Assembly: GCA_964537685.1 (NCBI GenBank)
Contig: CAZICM010000007.1
Location: 124,001-188,000 of the forward strand
Source of the DNA: CAZICM01 sp964537685
GTDB lineage: Bacteria; Myxococcota_A; Polyangia; Polyangiales; Polyangiaceae
DNA: 64,000 nucleotides
Direction of reading: 5' to 3'
Below are positions 1 through 8,900 of this stretch, one piece after another. The notes under the pieces were generated by a model, which worked only from the letters and a program-made list of their open reading frames with translations, ran no database searches and had not been told where the DNA came from. The stretch's first letter is position 1. Each line of letters begins with the position of its first letter. The translations under genes and the position numbers were made by a program.

Positions 1-1668
1 GACCGACGATTTTGTTGTATTGGCGGGCGCCGTCGAACTTATGGAGGGCGCCGTGGCCACTTCAGCCGTTGGGGCGTCATTCGCGGCGGCCGCAGGCTCG
101 GCGCTGGGCGGCGGGGCGGCGGCGTTTGCGAGCGATGTGCCTGAAGGCGCAGCGCTTTGAGCAGCGCTGGGCGCGTCGGCGGGCTTTCCGCGGCTCAATA
201 CGATCGCAATGGCGACAACCACGCCCGCCATTAAAATCGCAATGGGTATGCCTACCGATAGGGCGTTACTGCGTTTGGGAACGAGCGCGTATTTGCCCGT
301 GTGAGAAGTGACAACGCTGCTCTGCGTTCCCGCCTCGCCCATCATCAAAGGATTGCTGCCCATGAGCGGTGCCGCGGCGGAATAAGGGCCGCTTGGATAG
401 GATTGGCTCGGCCGCGAAGGCGCAACCGTGCCGGGAGGAGGCGTCGGCAAAAACGCGGACGGCGGCAACATCGGCTGACCGGGCGCGGCCGCGGCATATC
501 CGCCGCTTTGGGAAACGGTGGGGCGCGCATGCAAGCCGCTCGAAAAATCGAGCGCGGAAGGCGGCAAACTGATGGATTGGGGCGCCGCAATTGCGGCGGG
601 CGCGATGGGATAGTTCGATGTGGGATATGCCGATTTTGGACCCTGTTCGATGATCTGCGGCTGCTGCATCAGCAGAGGTGTCGCGTTCATCGGTGAAACG
701 GCGCCCATGCCATATTGCATCGCGATGGCGCGAAGTTCGGCGGCCACTTCAGCCATGCTTTGAAAGCGCGCATTCGGCGACTTGGCGAGGCAGCGCAGAA
801 TGACCTGCTCGGTAAAGGCATCGACATCGGCGAAATGGCTGGGCGGCTCGGGCGGCTCCATCACATGGCGTGTGAGCACACCGACCATCGATTCAGCTAC
901 AAAAGGCAGCTTTCCCGTGAAGGCGCGGTACATCATCACGCCAAAGGAATAAATGTCCGCGCGATGATCGACCCGGTCTCCCCGGGCTTGTTCGGGCGAC
1001 ATGTAGTACGGCGTTCCCAGCACAACGCCTGTTTCCGTCAAGCCCGCATTCTGCGCGTGAACCACTTTTGCAATGCCAAAATCGAGCAGCTTGACAAAGA
1101 GGGGATCGCCGCTTTCAGGCACCAAAAATACATTGTCGGGCTTGAGATCGCGGTGGACAATTCCCTGCGCGTGCACGAGATGAAGCGCGTCGGCTATCTG
1201 AATAAAAACGCGCAAATAATCCGTCTTTGAAAGCCTTCCCTCGCGCATCGCCTGGGTGAGGCTCATGCCCTCGAGCAGCTCCATGACGACATAGAAGTAG
1301 CCGTCCTCCATCTGCCCGAAATCGCTCATTTCGACGATGTGCCGGCTGCGGATCGCATTGGCCGTCTGCGCCTCGCGCACAAAGCGCTGAAGCACGCCGT
1401 CGGATTGATTGGGGCCCAGGCGCAGCACTTTCATCGCGGCCGGCTTGCCGACCACAACATGCCTGCACGCGAACACAAAACCCATTCCGCCGCGGCCAAT
1501 CAGGCGCTCAATACGATAGCGCCCATCCACCACTTGCCCGATCAGCGTCTCCGGGCGCATCGTCATTCCTTCCTTCAGAACAACGAGCGGAACACTGTCG
1601 TCCGGGCAGTGAGTGCTCTCAAACGGGAATTCGCGGGAGCACGCTGGGCAGACCTTCACGCTGGCCAT
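1..1668 (-). CDS. Ser/Thr protein kinase with N-terminal zinc ribbon and a membrane anchor (C-terminus cut by window edge)
   Basis: Phosphorylates Ser/Thr on protein targets, probably from the inner face of the membrane. 556 residues are visible and the frame is still open at base 1, so the C-terminal sensor part is missing. The kinase domain covers about residues 50-310: glycine loop GRGGMG, ATP-binding Lys80, catalytic HRDLKPDN near 172, DFG near 197, then GTPYYMSPE. A Pro/Ser/Ala-rich linker follows, and a hydrophobic segment at about 467-490 is a predicted transmembrane helix. I chose the ATG at 1668 because the added residues form a CPAC...CPDD ribbon common at the start of myxobacterial kinases. 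ATGs at 1566 and 1560 are alternatives, and the 1560 start has GGAAGGA just upstream. The kinase identity is certain; the substrate is unknown. Confidence 0.93.
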   Translation of the reverse strand, partial: MASVKVCPACSREFPFESTHCPDDSVPLVVLKEGMTMRPETLIGQVVDGRYRIERLIGRGGMGFVFACRHVVVGKPAAMKVLRLGPNQSDGVLQRFVREAQTANAIRSRHIVEMSDFGQMEDGYFYVVMELLEGMSLTQAMREGRLSKTDYLRVFIQIADALHLVHAQGIVHRDLKPDNVFLVPESGDPLFVKLLDFGIAKVVHAQNAGLTETGVVLGTPYYMSPEQARGDRVDHRADIYSFGVMMYRAFTGKLPFVAESMVGVLTRHVMEPPEPPSHFADVDAFTEQVILRCLAKSPNARFQSMAEVAAELRAIAMQYGMGAVSPMNATPLLMQQPQIIEQGPKSAYPTSNYPIAPAAIAAPQSISLPPSALDFSSGLHARPTVSQSGGYAAAAPGQPMLPPSAFLPTPPPGTVAPSRPSQSYPSGPYSAAAPLMGSNPLMMGEAGTQSSVVTSHTGKYALVPKRSNALSVGIPIAILMAGVVVAIAIVLSRGKPADAPSAAQSAAPSGTSLANAAAPPPSAEPAAAANDAPTAEVATAPSISSTAPANTTKSSV

Positions 1669-1740
1669 GATGCACCAATTTAAGGGCGCGCGGTGTTTTT
1701 TTTTCGGGGCGGCGGCACTTCTGCCGGGTGGGATTGGCCT

Positions 1741-1770
1741 GGCTTATTTCGGCTTATTTCGGCTTATTTT
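1741..1770. repeat. Three direct 10-bp repeats at the end of a kinase gene
   Basis: GGCTTATTTC occurs twice and GGCTTATTTT once, head to tail. The third copy contains the stop codon of the minus-strand kinase, so the array is the immediate 3' end of that gene. No function is evident. Confidence 0.7.
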
Positions 1771-2633
1771 ACCTGTGCGGCGATGGTTAAAAATGCATTC
1801 CACATCGAGCGAACGGTTGGAAATCGCTCGTCGCGCTTTACGGCCAGCCCTTTGGCCATCCAGGCATCGATTGCGTCGGCGGGTAAATCTGCCCTGTGCG
1901 GCGAAACTTTGGGCCGCGGGCCTCTCGTTACGGCGAGAATCAGCTTGTCGATAGGCTGTTTTGCATCGAAAGGCGGATGGCCCGTCAGCGCCCTAAAGAC
2001 AATGGCCGCCATGGCATATACGTCGATGCGGTGATCAATCAGGTCGGATTTGCCGTACCAAGTTTCGGGTGCGATGTAGCTTGGAGAGCCCGCGACAAGC
2101 CCGTCCATGGTTAATGGTTCAGCTTTTAAATCCTTGGCTAAGCCAAAATCCAAGAGTCTTACCGGGCCGCGCCCAAGCTTATCGAGCACCAAAATATTTC
2201 CGGGCTTGAGATCGCGGTGAACGATTCCCTGCTGATGCGCGGCTTCAAGGGTATCGATGATGGGGCCTAAAAGCTCGGTCAGGCGCGAAACGGAAAGCTG
2301 TCCGCCGTGGGATTCGATCTGCCTGAGATAGGCTTCAAATGTCCGTCCCTCGACGAACTCCATCACGATAAACATCCCGCCGCCGCTGGTCTTTCCAAAA
2401 TCGTAGACCTGGACCGCGCTGGTGCCCGAAAGCATGCCCATCGCGCGCGCTTCGCGCATCAGGCGTGTTTTAAATCCCGGCTCAATCGCGACGTTTTCAT
2501 GGAGAAACTTAATCGCGACCGGAAAACCGAGGGTTTCATCAACGGCTTTCAGAACAACGCCGTGGCCGCCCTCACCGAGCTTTTCCACGACCCTGTAGCG
2601 CTCATCGATAACGTCACCGGGTTTGATCCCCAC
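1764..2633 (-). CDS. Soluble Ser/Thr protein kinase
   Basis: A 289-residue protein that is little more than a kinase domain, predicted cytoplasmic with no membrane segment. Glycine loop GEGGHG at 20-25, ATP-binding Lys42, catalytic HRDLKPGN at 139-146, DFG at 162-164, APE at 188-190. All residues needed for catalysis are present. The start is GTG, supported by GGAG seven bases upstream. It is codirectional with the next kinase about 95 bases downstream, so the two may be co-transcribed. It lacks the C-terminal sensor or repeat region carried by the larger kinases in the window, so its input must come through a partner. The substrate is unknown. Confidence 0.93.
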   Translation of the reverse strand: MGIKPGDVIDERYRVVEKLGEGGHGVVLKAVDETLGFPVAIKFLHENVAIEPGFKTRLMREARAMGMLSGTSAVQVYDFGKTSGGGMFIVMEFVEGRTFEAYLRQIESHGGQLSVSRLTELLGPIIDTLEAAHQQGIVHRDLKPGNILVLDKLGRGPVRLLDFGLAKDLKAEPLTMDGLVAGSPSYIAPETWYGKSDLIDHRIDVYAMAAIVFRALTGHPPFDAKQPIDKLILAVTRGPRPKVSPHRADLPADAIDAWMAKGLAVKRDERFPTVRSMWNAFLTIAAQVK

Positions 2634-2982
2634 AGCCTTACTCCAAAACCTTCGGTTGATTGATTCCGCGGTGCACCGGCCATGCTGTATGGCGGGGCGA
2701 GGCCATCCGAAAATGCGATGCCTGTCTCTTCGTTGATGGATACGAGTTCCACTTCTTTAAGTCCACGAAAAGCGTTTGCTGCCTATCTGTCATTTTATTT
2801 GCATGTATAATATATACTATCGTTTGCTTTTCAATCAATATTTATATATATACGGTCAGATTTATTGTCTCTGGATCAAGAACAGCGAACACATTCATAA
2901 AATTGGCAATCAATACCAAAAGAATCCAACAGGAAGGGATGAATTCTGGCCATCGCGGGCGAAGCTGCGTATAGCTTGCCGC
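2634..2982. other. AT-rich intergenic region
   Basis: This lies between a minus-strand kinase and a plus-strand lipoprotein and should hold divergent promoters. Bases about 2740-2960 are visibly much richer in A and T than the surroundings. TATAAT sits at 2806-2811, but no well-spaced -35 element was found. No convincing gene. Confidence 0.6.
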
Positions 2983-3681
2983 ATGCGAATCGTTTGGCTT
3001 TCACTCCTTTTGGCGGCAATGACCGGCTGCGGATCCGCACAAGATGAGCTTCAGGCGCCTGCGCAAAGGCGCTGCAAGGGCATTGGGCTTTCGGAATGCG
3101 GGGAGCTCACGCTTGATGTGCATGTGTGCGCGGCCGGGGAGCCCAAGAAGACTCCGGCGGAGGCCAAGGTGGAGGCGGGCGCTGGAAAAGAATCGCCCGC
3201 ACCCGCTGGGTCAAGCAAAGCGCCTGAAGAAAAGCCTAAGCGCACGGCCTTGCACTTGATAACAGCCGATACCGATCCCGATCGAATGGAAGGCGGTGTC
3301 GCGTCTCCAGGAGCGAGTCCTGCCAAAGTCCCATGTGCATCGCCGGGTGGAAATGGAGCCGCCGTTTGTATCAAGGCCACAGAAGGCCCTTTTATCGTAA
3401 CAGATTTAATCGGATTGGCTGGATGCCCTAACGATTTATTCGCGGCGGCGGGAGGTTCGACAGCACCCCGGTGGCAATTGCCAAGCCCGAGTGGTTCCCC
3501 GCTTAGTCTGCATGGTGGGCGGCTGATTGTGAAAGCGGGCGAATTTTTATTTATTGGGGCCTCCGCAGCTAAATCCGAAAAGATTGGTACAGATCACCGG
3601 TGTTTAATTCTGTGGAGCGGCTTTCGGCCTTATGGTCCTGGTGACCACGTAGGAGCAGTTCCAAGAGATTTGGGATTTTAA
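2983..3681 (+). CDS. Putative lipoprotein of unknown function
   Basis: A 232-residue predicted lipoprotein. Residues 1-16 form a short signal peptide ending in a lipobox-like MTGC, so Cys16 would be lipidated. The middle, about 45-110, is rich in Ala, Pro, Lys and Glu and looks like a flexible linker. The C-terminal half is compact, with several Cys, and has no motif I recognise. The open frame continues upstream to 2776, but that stretch is AT-rich and would bury the signal peptide, so I chose the ATG at 2983. No clear Shine-Dalgarno precedes it. Composition and isolation suggest an accessory gene. Confidence 0.6.
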   Translation: MRIVWLSLLLAAMTGCGSAQDELQAPAQRRCKGIGLSECGELTLDVHVCAAGEPKKTPAEAKVEAGAGKESPAPAGSSKAPEEKPKRTALHLITADTDPDRMEGGVASPGASPAKVPCASPGGNGAAVCIKATEGPFIVTDLIGLAGCPNDLFAAAGGSTAPRWQLPSPSGSPLSLHGGRLIVKAGEFLFIGASAAKSEKIGTDHRCLILWSGFRPYGPGDHVGAVPRDLGF

Positions 3682-4036
3682 TGCTGGTGACCGGTCTATC
3701 CATCCGCGCCTATTTCAGCCCTGCAATGTGAGGACTCAATTTTGAAATGAGGCCCTATCCAATCACATAAAATAGGTAATGCATCCAATTCAATCAATAT
3801 CATTTCGCTGCGTCGTGCATGCCTCTGATAACAAACGACCTCAGCGATGAAACTTATTGGCCTCACTCGGGCAAAAAAACCGCGCCATTAGGACACACTG
3901 AATCCTTACTTAATAAACCAAAGCGCGCTCTTATTTGCCTCCCGACACCCGCGCCGCAGATATTGAACCCACCCTCGACAACTCAATCCAAAGCGTGAGA
4001 ACATCAATTCATTGTCAATTCAGGGAGCGATGCGGG
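3682..4036. other. Intergenic region before the sigma-54 activator
   Basis: No coding region with support. The frame of the downstream gene is open back to 3935, but the best start is at 4037. I found no good sigma-54 or sigma-70 promoter here. Confidence 0.5.
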
Positions 4037-5980
4037 ATGGAGCGCAAGCTATTCGGCGAACAGCTTAATCCCCCTCTGGAAATTTCCTCGCGCGGATTTC
4101 CCCAACCCCCGGCGCCACGGAGCACTGGATTGTTTTATCTCCTTATTTTTGAAGGGGATTCTACGCGGGTCGTCGATCTGCCCGACGGCGGGCGGATCGT
4201 TATTGGCACCGGCCCTCACGCGGATATTCGCCTTCTAGACAATACGGTCGCCGATGATCATGCCGAACTGGCCATTCAAGATGGCTCGGTATCTCTGCGC
4301 CCCCTCGCGAAAACAGCCGAAACGCGTATCAACGGTGAGCCGGTCTACCAACTGCAGTGGCTGAGCTCGGCCGACATTCTCAGCGTGGGCAGCACGTCAC
4401 TTGTGTTTCATCAGCGCGAGCGGACACCGGAGAACCGGCCGATTGCCGAGTTTAACCGTTTTCAGAAGCAGGCGGAGGGCGAGATCGAGCGGGCGCTCCG
4501 GTATCACAGGCCGCTGTCGCTGCTCGCCTTGCGAATTAGCCCGCCGCACGCAGGTGCTACGCATATCGGGACGAAGCTCGAGTGTCTGCTGCGCGTTTCG
4601 GATATCGCCGGATGGGATGGCCAGGAGCGTATCCTGGTTCTGCTTCCGGAAACAGGCCGGGAGGCGGCGATAGCCGCTACCGATCGATTGCTGCGCGCTG
4701 TGTCGCCGAGCGCTCCAAATGCCTGCGCGGGTATCGCAACACTGCCCTTCGATGGCTGCGATGTCGACACGCTATTGTCGAGCGCAAGAGCGGCTTCACT
4801 GATCGCTATGCCGGGGAAATGTTCAATCGCGGCTGATTCATGCAAAAGGCTGTCGCTCAAGAATCACAAGCTCCTGATCGCCGACCCCGCAATGCTGAAG
4901 CTTTACGAGCTGGTCGAGAGAATTGCCGCATCGGATTTGCCGATCTTCGTTTGCGGTGAAACCGGCACAGGAAAAGAGCTTGTGGCGTCGGCAATACACG
5001 CATGGTCGCCGCGGCGGGAGCGGCCGTTTGTAGCGCTGAACTGTGCCGCCCTTCACGACAACCTGATCGAAAGCGAACTCTTCGGGCACGAAAAAGGCTC
5101 GTTTACTGGGGCAGCGAATAGCAAAATCGGCCTGTTGGAGCTGGGCGACGGCGGAACAGTCTTTCTCGATGAGATTGGCGAGCTTTCTTCATCGGCTCAG
5201 GCAAAACTGCTGCGCGTGCTTGAAACAAGGCGTTTTACGCGCCTGGGCGATGTGCGGGAGCGCGAGATCAATATCCGGATCGTCGCTGCCACCAACCGGA
5301 ATCTCGAGGATCATGTGCGCTCTGGAGCCTTTCGCGAAGACTTGTATTACAGGCTAAAAGGCGCGCTTTTGTGGATACCGCCGCTGCGGGATCGCGCCCG
5401 GGAGATTCCGCTCTTGGCCGCGTCATTTCTATCTGATGCGTGTACGCGCAGGGAGCGGGCGCCAATGGCTTTATCGTTTGGCGCGCTTCACACGCTTTGC
5501 CAATACAGTTGGCCGGGCAATGTGCGCGAGCTTCGGAATCTCATGGAGTTCATGAGCGCGGCCTTGATCGAAGATGAAATTGAGGACTGGCACATCAAGG
5601 AAAGAATTGCGCCCAAAGCCCAAAGGGCCGCAGCAAGCAGCCAGCGCGGCCTGTACTCCGAGCAAGATGCTTCGGCCGCTGGTTCGAACCGTGGACACGC
5701 CGCAGGCGAAGGTATTCCAGCCTTTGCCAGCGTATCGAAAACACCTTTGTGTTTTGAGGAAACGACGCCTGCTCCCGTTAGCGATGTGCACCGCCGGTTC
5801 CGCCCAATCGATGAGGAAATACGCGAATTGGAGCGGGCCCGCATGACAGAAGCCCTCGCAGCAGCAGGCGGAAATCAAACGCGCGCGGCGGAACTCATTG
5901 CCATGCCATTAAGAACCTTTGTCGCGAAGATGAAGCAGTATGATATCCCGCGTCGAAGCGAAGCATTCGGGAAACGCTAA
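4037..5980 (+). CDS. Sigma-54-dependent transcriptional activator with FHA and degenerate GGDEF-like domains
   Basis: An enhancer-binding protein that remodels sigma-54 RNA polymerase (647 residues). Order: an FHA-type domain at about 20-125, a region with GGDEF fold character at about 135-265, an AAA+ domain from about 280, and a Fis-type helix-turn-helix near 605-640. The AAA+ domain has Walker A GETGTGKE at 307-314, the sigma-54 contact loop as GSFTGA (not GAFTGA) at 354-359, and Walker B GGTVFLDEIGE near 372. The GGDEF-like part reads GWDGQERI where an active cyclase has GGDEF, so it is probably a sensor, not an enzyme. The start at 4037 has AGGGAG nine bases upstream. The next gene, a kinase, starts six bases after the stop; FHA domains bind phosphothreonine, so the kinase may control this activator. 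Confidence 0.92.
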   Translation: MERKLFGEQLNPPLEISSRGFPQPPAPRSTGLFYLLIFEGDSTRVVDLPDGGRIVIGTGPHADIRLLDNTVADDHAELAIQDGSVSLRPLAKTAETRINGEPVYQLQWLSSADILSVGSTSLVFHQRERTPENRPIAEFNRFQKQAEGEIERALRYHRPLSLLALRISPPHAGATHIGTKLECLLRVSDIAGWDGQERILVLLPETGREAAIAATDRLLRAVSPSAPNACAGIATLPFDGCDVDTLLSSARAASLIAMPGKCSIAADSCKRLSLKNHKLLIADPAMLKLYELVERIAASDLPIFVCGETGTGKELVASAIHAWSPRRERPFVALNCAALHDNLIESELFGHEKGSFTGAANSKIGLLELGDGGTVFLDEIGELSSSAQAKLLRVLETRRFTRLGDVREREINIRIVAATNRNLEDHVRSGAFREDLYYRLKGALLWIPPLRDRAREIPLLAASFLSDACTRRERAPMALSFGALHTLCQYSWPGNVRELRNLMEFMSAALIEDEIEDWHIKERIAPKAQRAAASSQRGLYSEQDASAAGSNRGHAAGEGIPAFASVSKTPLCFEETTPAPVSDVHRRFRPIDEEIRELERARMTEALAAAGGNQTRAAELIAMPLRTFVAKMKQYDIPRRSEAFGKR

Positions 5981-5985
5981 GGCTC

Positions 5986-8900
5986 ATGAGCACGCCGCGG
6001 GATTGGTCGCCTCCACAACAGTTTGAGGAGTACCGCCTTGTCCAGCCATTAGGACACGGCGGTATGGGGAGCGTTTATCTCGCGCACGATACGCTTTTGG
6101 ATCGCTTCGTCGCCGTAAAATTCATCTCGGATGTCGAGCCCAATACCGAAGCGCGCGAGCGTTTTCTGATCGAGGCCCGCGCCGCTGCAAGGCTTCAGCA
6201 TCCCAATGTCGCCGCCGTCTACCGGGTCGGTGAACTCGATCGGCGCCCTTATATCATCTCGGAGTTTATACGCGGCAAAACGCTCGATAGCCTCGATCTG
6301 CCCCTTGCGTGGAAGCGCGCGCTTGAACTCGGTATCTCGCTTGCGCGCGGACTTGCGGCGGCTCACCGCAACGGTGTTCTCCACCGCGATATCAAGCCAT
6401 CCAACGCGATTCTCTCCGATGAGGGCGCTGTTAAATTGCTCGATTTCGGCCTTGCGAAGCTCACCGATGACGCGATGCCCAGCTCTGCGGTGCCTCTTAT
6501 CGCGCCCCCAATTATTCCCCGGCGAATACCAGCCGATGCGCAAACGCTGATGTCTCCTGAAAATGACGTCGCCACGCGAAAGGCATTGTTTGCCGCAGAA
6601 ATCCGCGATGTGAACTCAACCCTCCACTCGGCGGGCGAGGAGCCGCCGACGCTGGCTTACCCCGAGCGCAGCGACCAGACGCTTCGCTCGCTGGAGGGTG
6701 AAGTCCCTCAGAAGGCTCATGCAAAAAAGCCGGAGGCTGATGTCGTCATCGCGGATGCACTGACACGCGCGGGGGAAGTCATGGGAACGCCCTACTACAT
6801 GGCGCCCGAAGTGTGGCGCGGTGAGCCGGCCACCCGCCGCTCGGACGTGTATTCGCTTGGCGTCGTGCTTTATGAGCTCTGCGCAGGATTCCCTCCGCAC
6901 CGCGAAGTGCGGGTAAAAGAGCTGAAGCGCGTCCGTTCAGAACAAGATTCGCCGCCGCTCGGGGATGTCGCCGCCCATATCGACGCGCGCTTTGCCGCGG
7001 TGGTCGACCGCTGTCTGATGCGCGATCCGACGCAGCGCTTCGCTTCAGGGGAAGAACTGCTCGATGCGCTTGAACAAGTCGTGCCCGCAGCGGGTGCCGC
7101 TGCAATTCCCAAAGGCAATCCGTACCGAGGGCTTCAATCGTTTGAGGCGGAGCACCGCGGGCTTTTCTTCGGGCGTGCCGGTGAAGTGAGAGCCGTTTTG
7201 GAGAGGCTTCGCTCCGATGGTTTCGTGCTGGTCGCGGGTGATTCCGGCACGGGCAAATCGTCACTGTGCCGGGCAGGTGTTCTTCCCCAAATCGAAGATG
7301 GAGCCCTTCAAGAAGGCCGGAAATGGACGGTACTGCGGCTAGTGCCAGGACGCCGGCCGGCAACGAATTTGGCAGCCTCGCTGGCGCCGCTGCTCAAACG
7401 CGACGATGAAGAAACAATCGCCAAGGAAATCCAGGATGAGCCCGACCTTGTGCTGCGCGAAATTCGCCGGCGTATGGGAATCGGGCGCGGCCTTGTGGTC
7501 TTCGTGGATCAGCTCGAAGAACTGCTCACACTGAGCTCTGCAAACGACGCAAAAGCGGCGGCGGACTTTCTCGGGCGCATTGCCGCTGGAGTTCCCGGTC
7601 TAAAAGTTGTTGCAACGATCCGCGGCGATTTTCTCACACGCCTCGCCCGCCTTTCGGGCCTCGCCAATGACCTCAGCCGCTCGCTGTATCTGCTTCGCCC
7701 GCTCTCGCCCGATCGCATCCGAGAAGCGATCGTCGGTCCAGCACAAGTCACCGGGGTACGATTTGAATCCGACGCGCTCGTCAACGTGCTTGTCGAATCC
7801 ACGGCGCACACCGAGGGCGGTCTCCCCTTGCTTCAATTCGCTCTAGCGGAGCTGTGGGAAGCCCGCGACAAGGTTAAACAGAGCATTCCGCATTCAGCGC
7901 TTGACGCCATCGGAGGAGTTGCGGGCGCGCTTGCGCGGCATGCCGATGGTGTTCTGGCCGGCCTACTGCCGAATGAAAGAGCGGCGGCACGGCGCATTCT
8001 GGTTCGCCTTGTCACAGGAGAAGGCACGCGCACGCGCCGGACGGAAGACGAGCTTGTGGGCGGAGATCCGGCCGCGCGAGCCGCATTAGACGCGCTTGTA
8101 CGAGGACGTTTGCTTTCCGCGCGCGAAGTCGAAGGCGGCACGTCCTACGAAATTGCCCACGACGCTCTTATCGGAGGCTGGACAACCCTGCGAGAATGGC
8201 TTGATGCCCAAGCAGAAATCCGGGTTGTTCGCCAGCGTTTGGAGGCCGCCGCCGCTGAATGGGAACGGCTGGGCCGCATTCGCGATGCCCTATGGAGCGC
8301 CAAACAGCTCTCTGAAGCGGGCGCACTGCGTGCCGAACATCTTCAGCCCCGCGAGCAGGAATTCCTGCGCGCGTCACGGCGCACCATCCGGAACCGTAAA
8401 ATCGCACGGAACGCTCTGATTTTGTCGATTCCGCTGCTTGCCATGTCGGTGTATGGCGCCGTGGAATACAAGAGCCGGCGCGACCTCGACCGGAAGGTCT
8501 CCAAACACGTTGGCGAAGCGAAAGTTGCGTTTCACGAGGCCGAGCTGTCCAACAAAGAACTCGACAAACTGCGCACCGAAGCGTTTGCGAAGTTTGACGC
8601 ACGCGAGCTCGAGAAAGGGGAAGAGCTGTGGAGCGCCGCCCGCAATCGGGCAAACAGCACCGAACAGCTTTATGCGCGGGCGGGACAAGAGCTGGAAGCC
8701 GCGCTGGTACTCGACGGAACTCGGACAGATGTGCGCGATCTCCTAGGGGACATTCTCTTTCGCAGAGCGCTTTTCGCTGACAACGATGGCCACACGGCGC
8801 AGCGCGACGAGCTTCTGCAAAGGCTTGTGCTTTACGATCAAGACGGCGAACGGATGCTCACATGGAACGCTGCGGCAACACTGACCGTCCAGTCCACGCC

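Noticed and set aside
5678..5700. tRNA T-loop-like sequence GGTTCGAACC
   Set aside because: Inside the coding region of the sigma-54 activator and no cloverleaf can be built around it.
3894..6060. Repeat of GCCATTAGGACAC at 3894 and 6046
   Set aside because: One copy lies in coding sequence of the kinase and there is no extended similarity; chance is likely.
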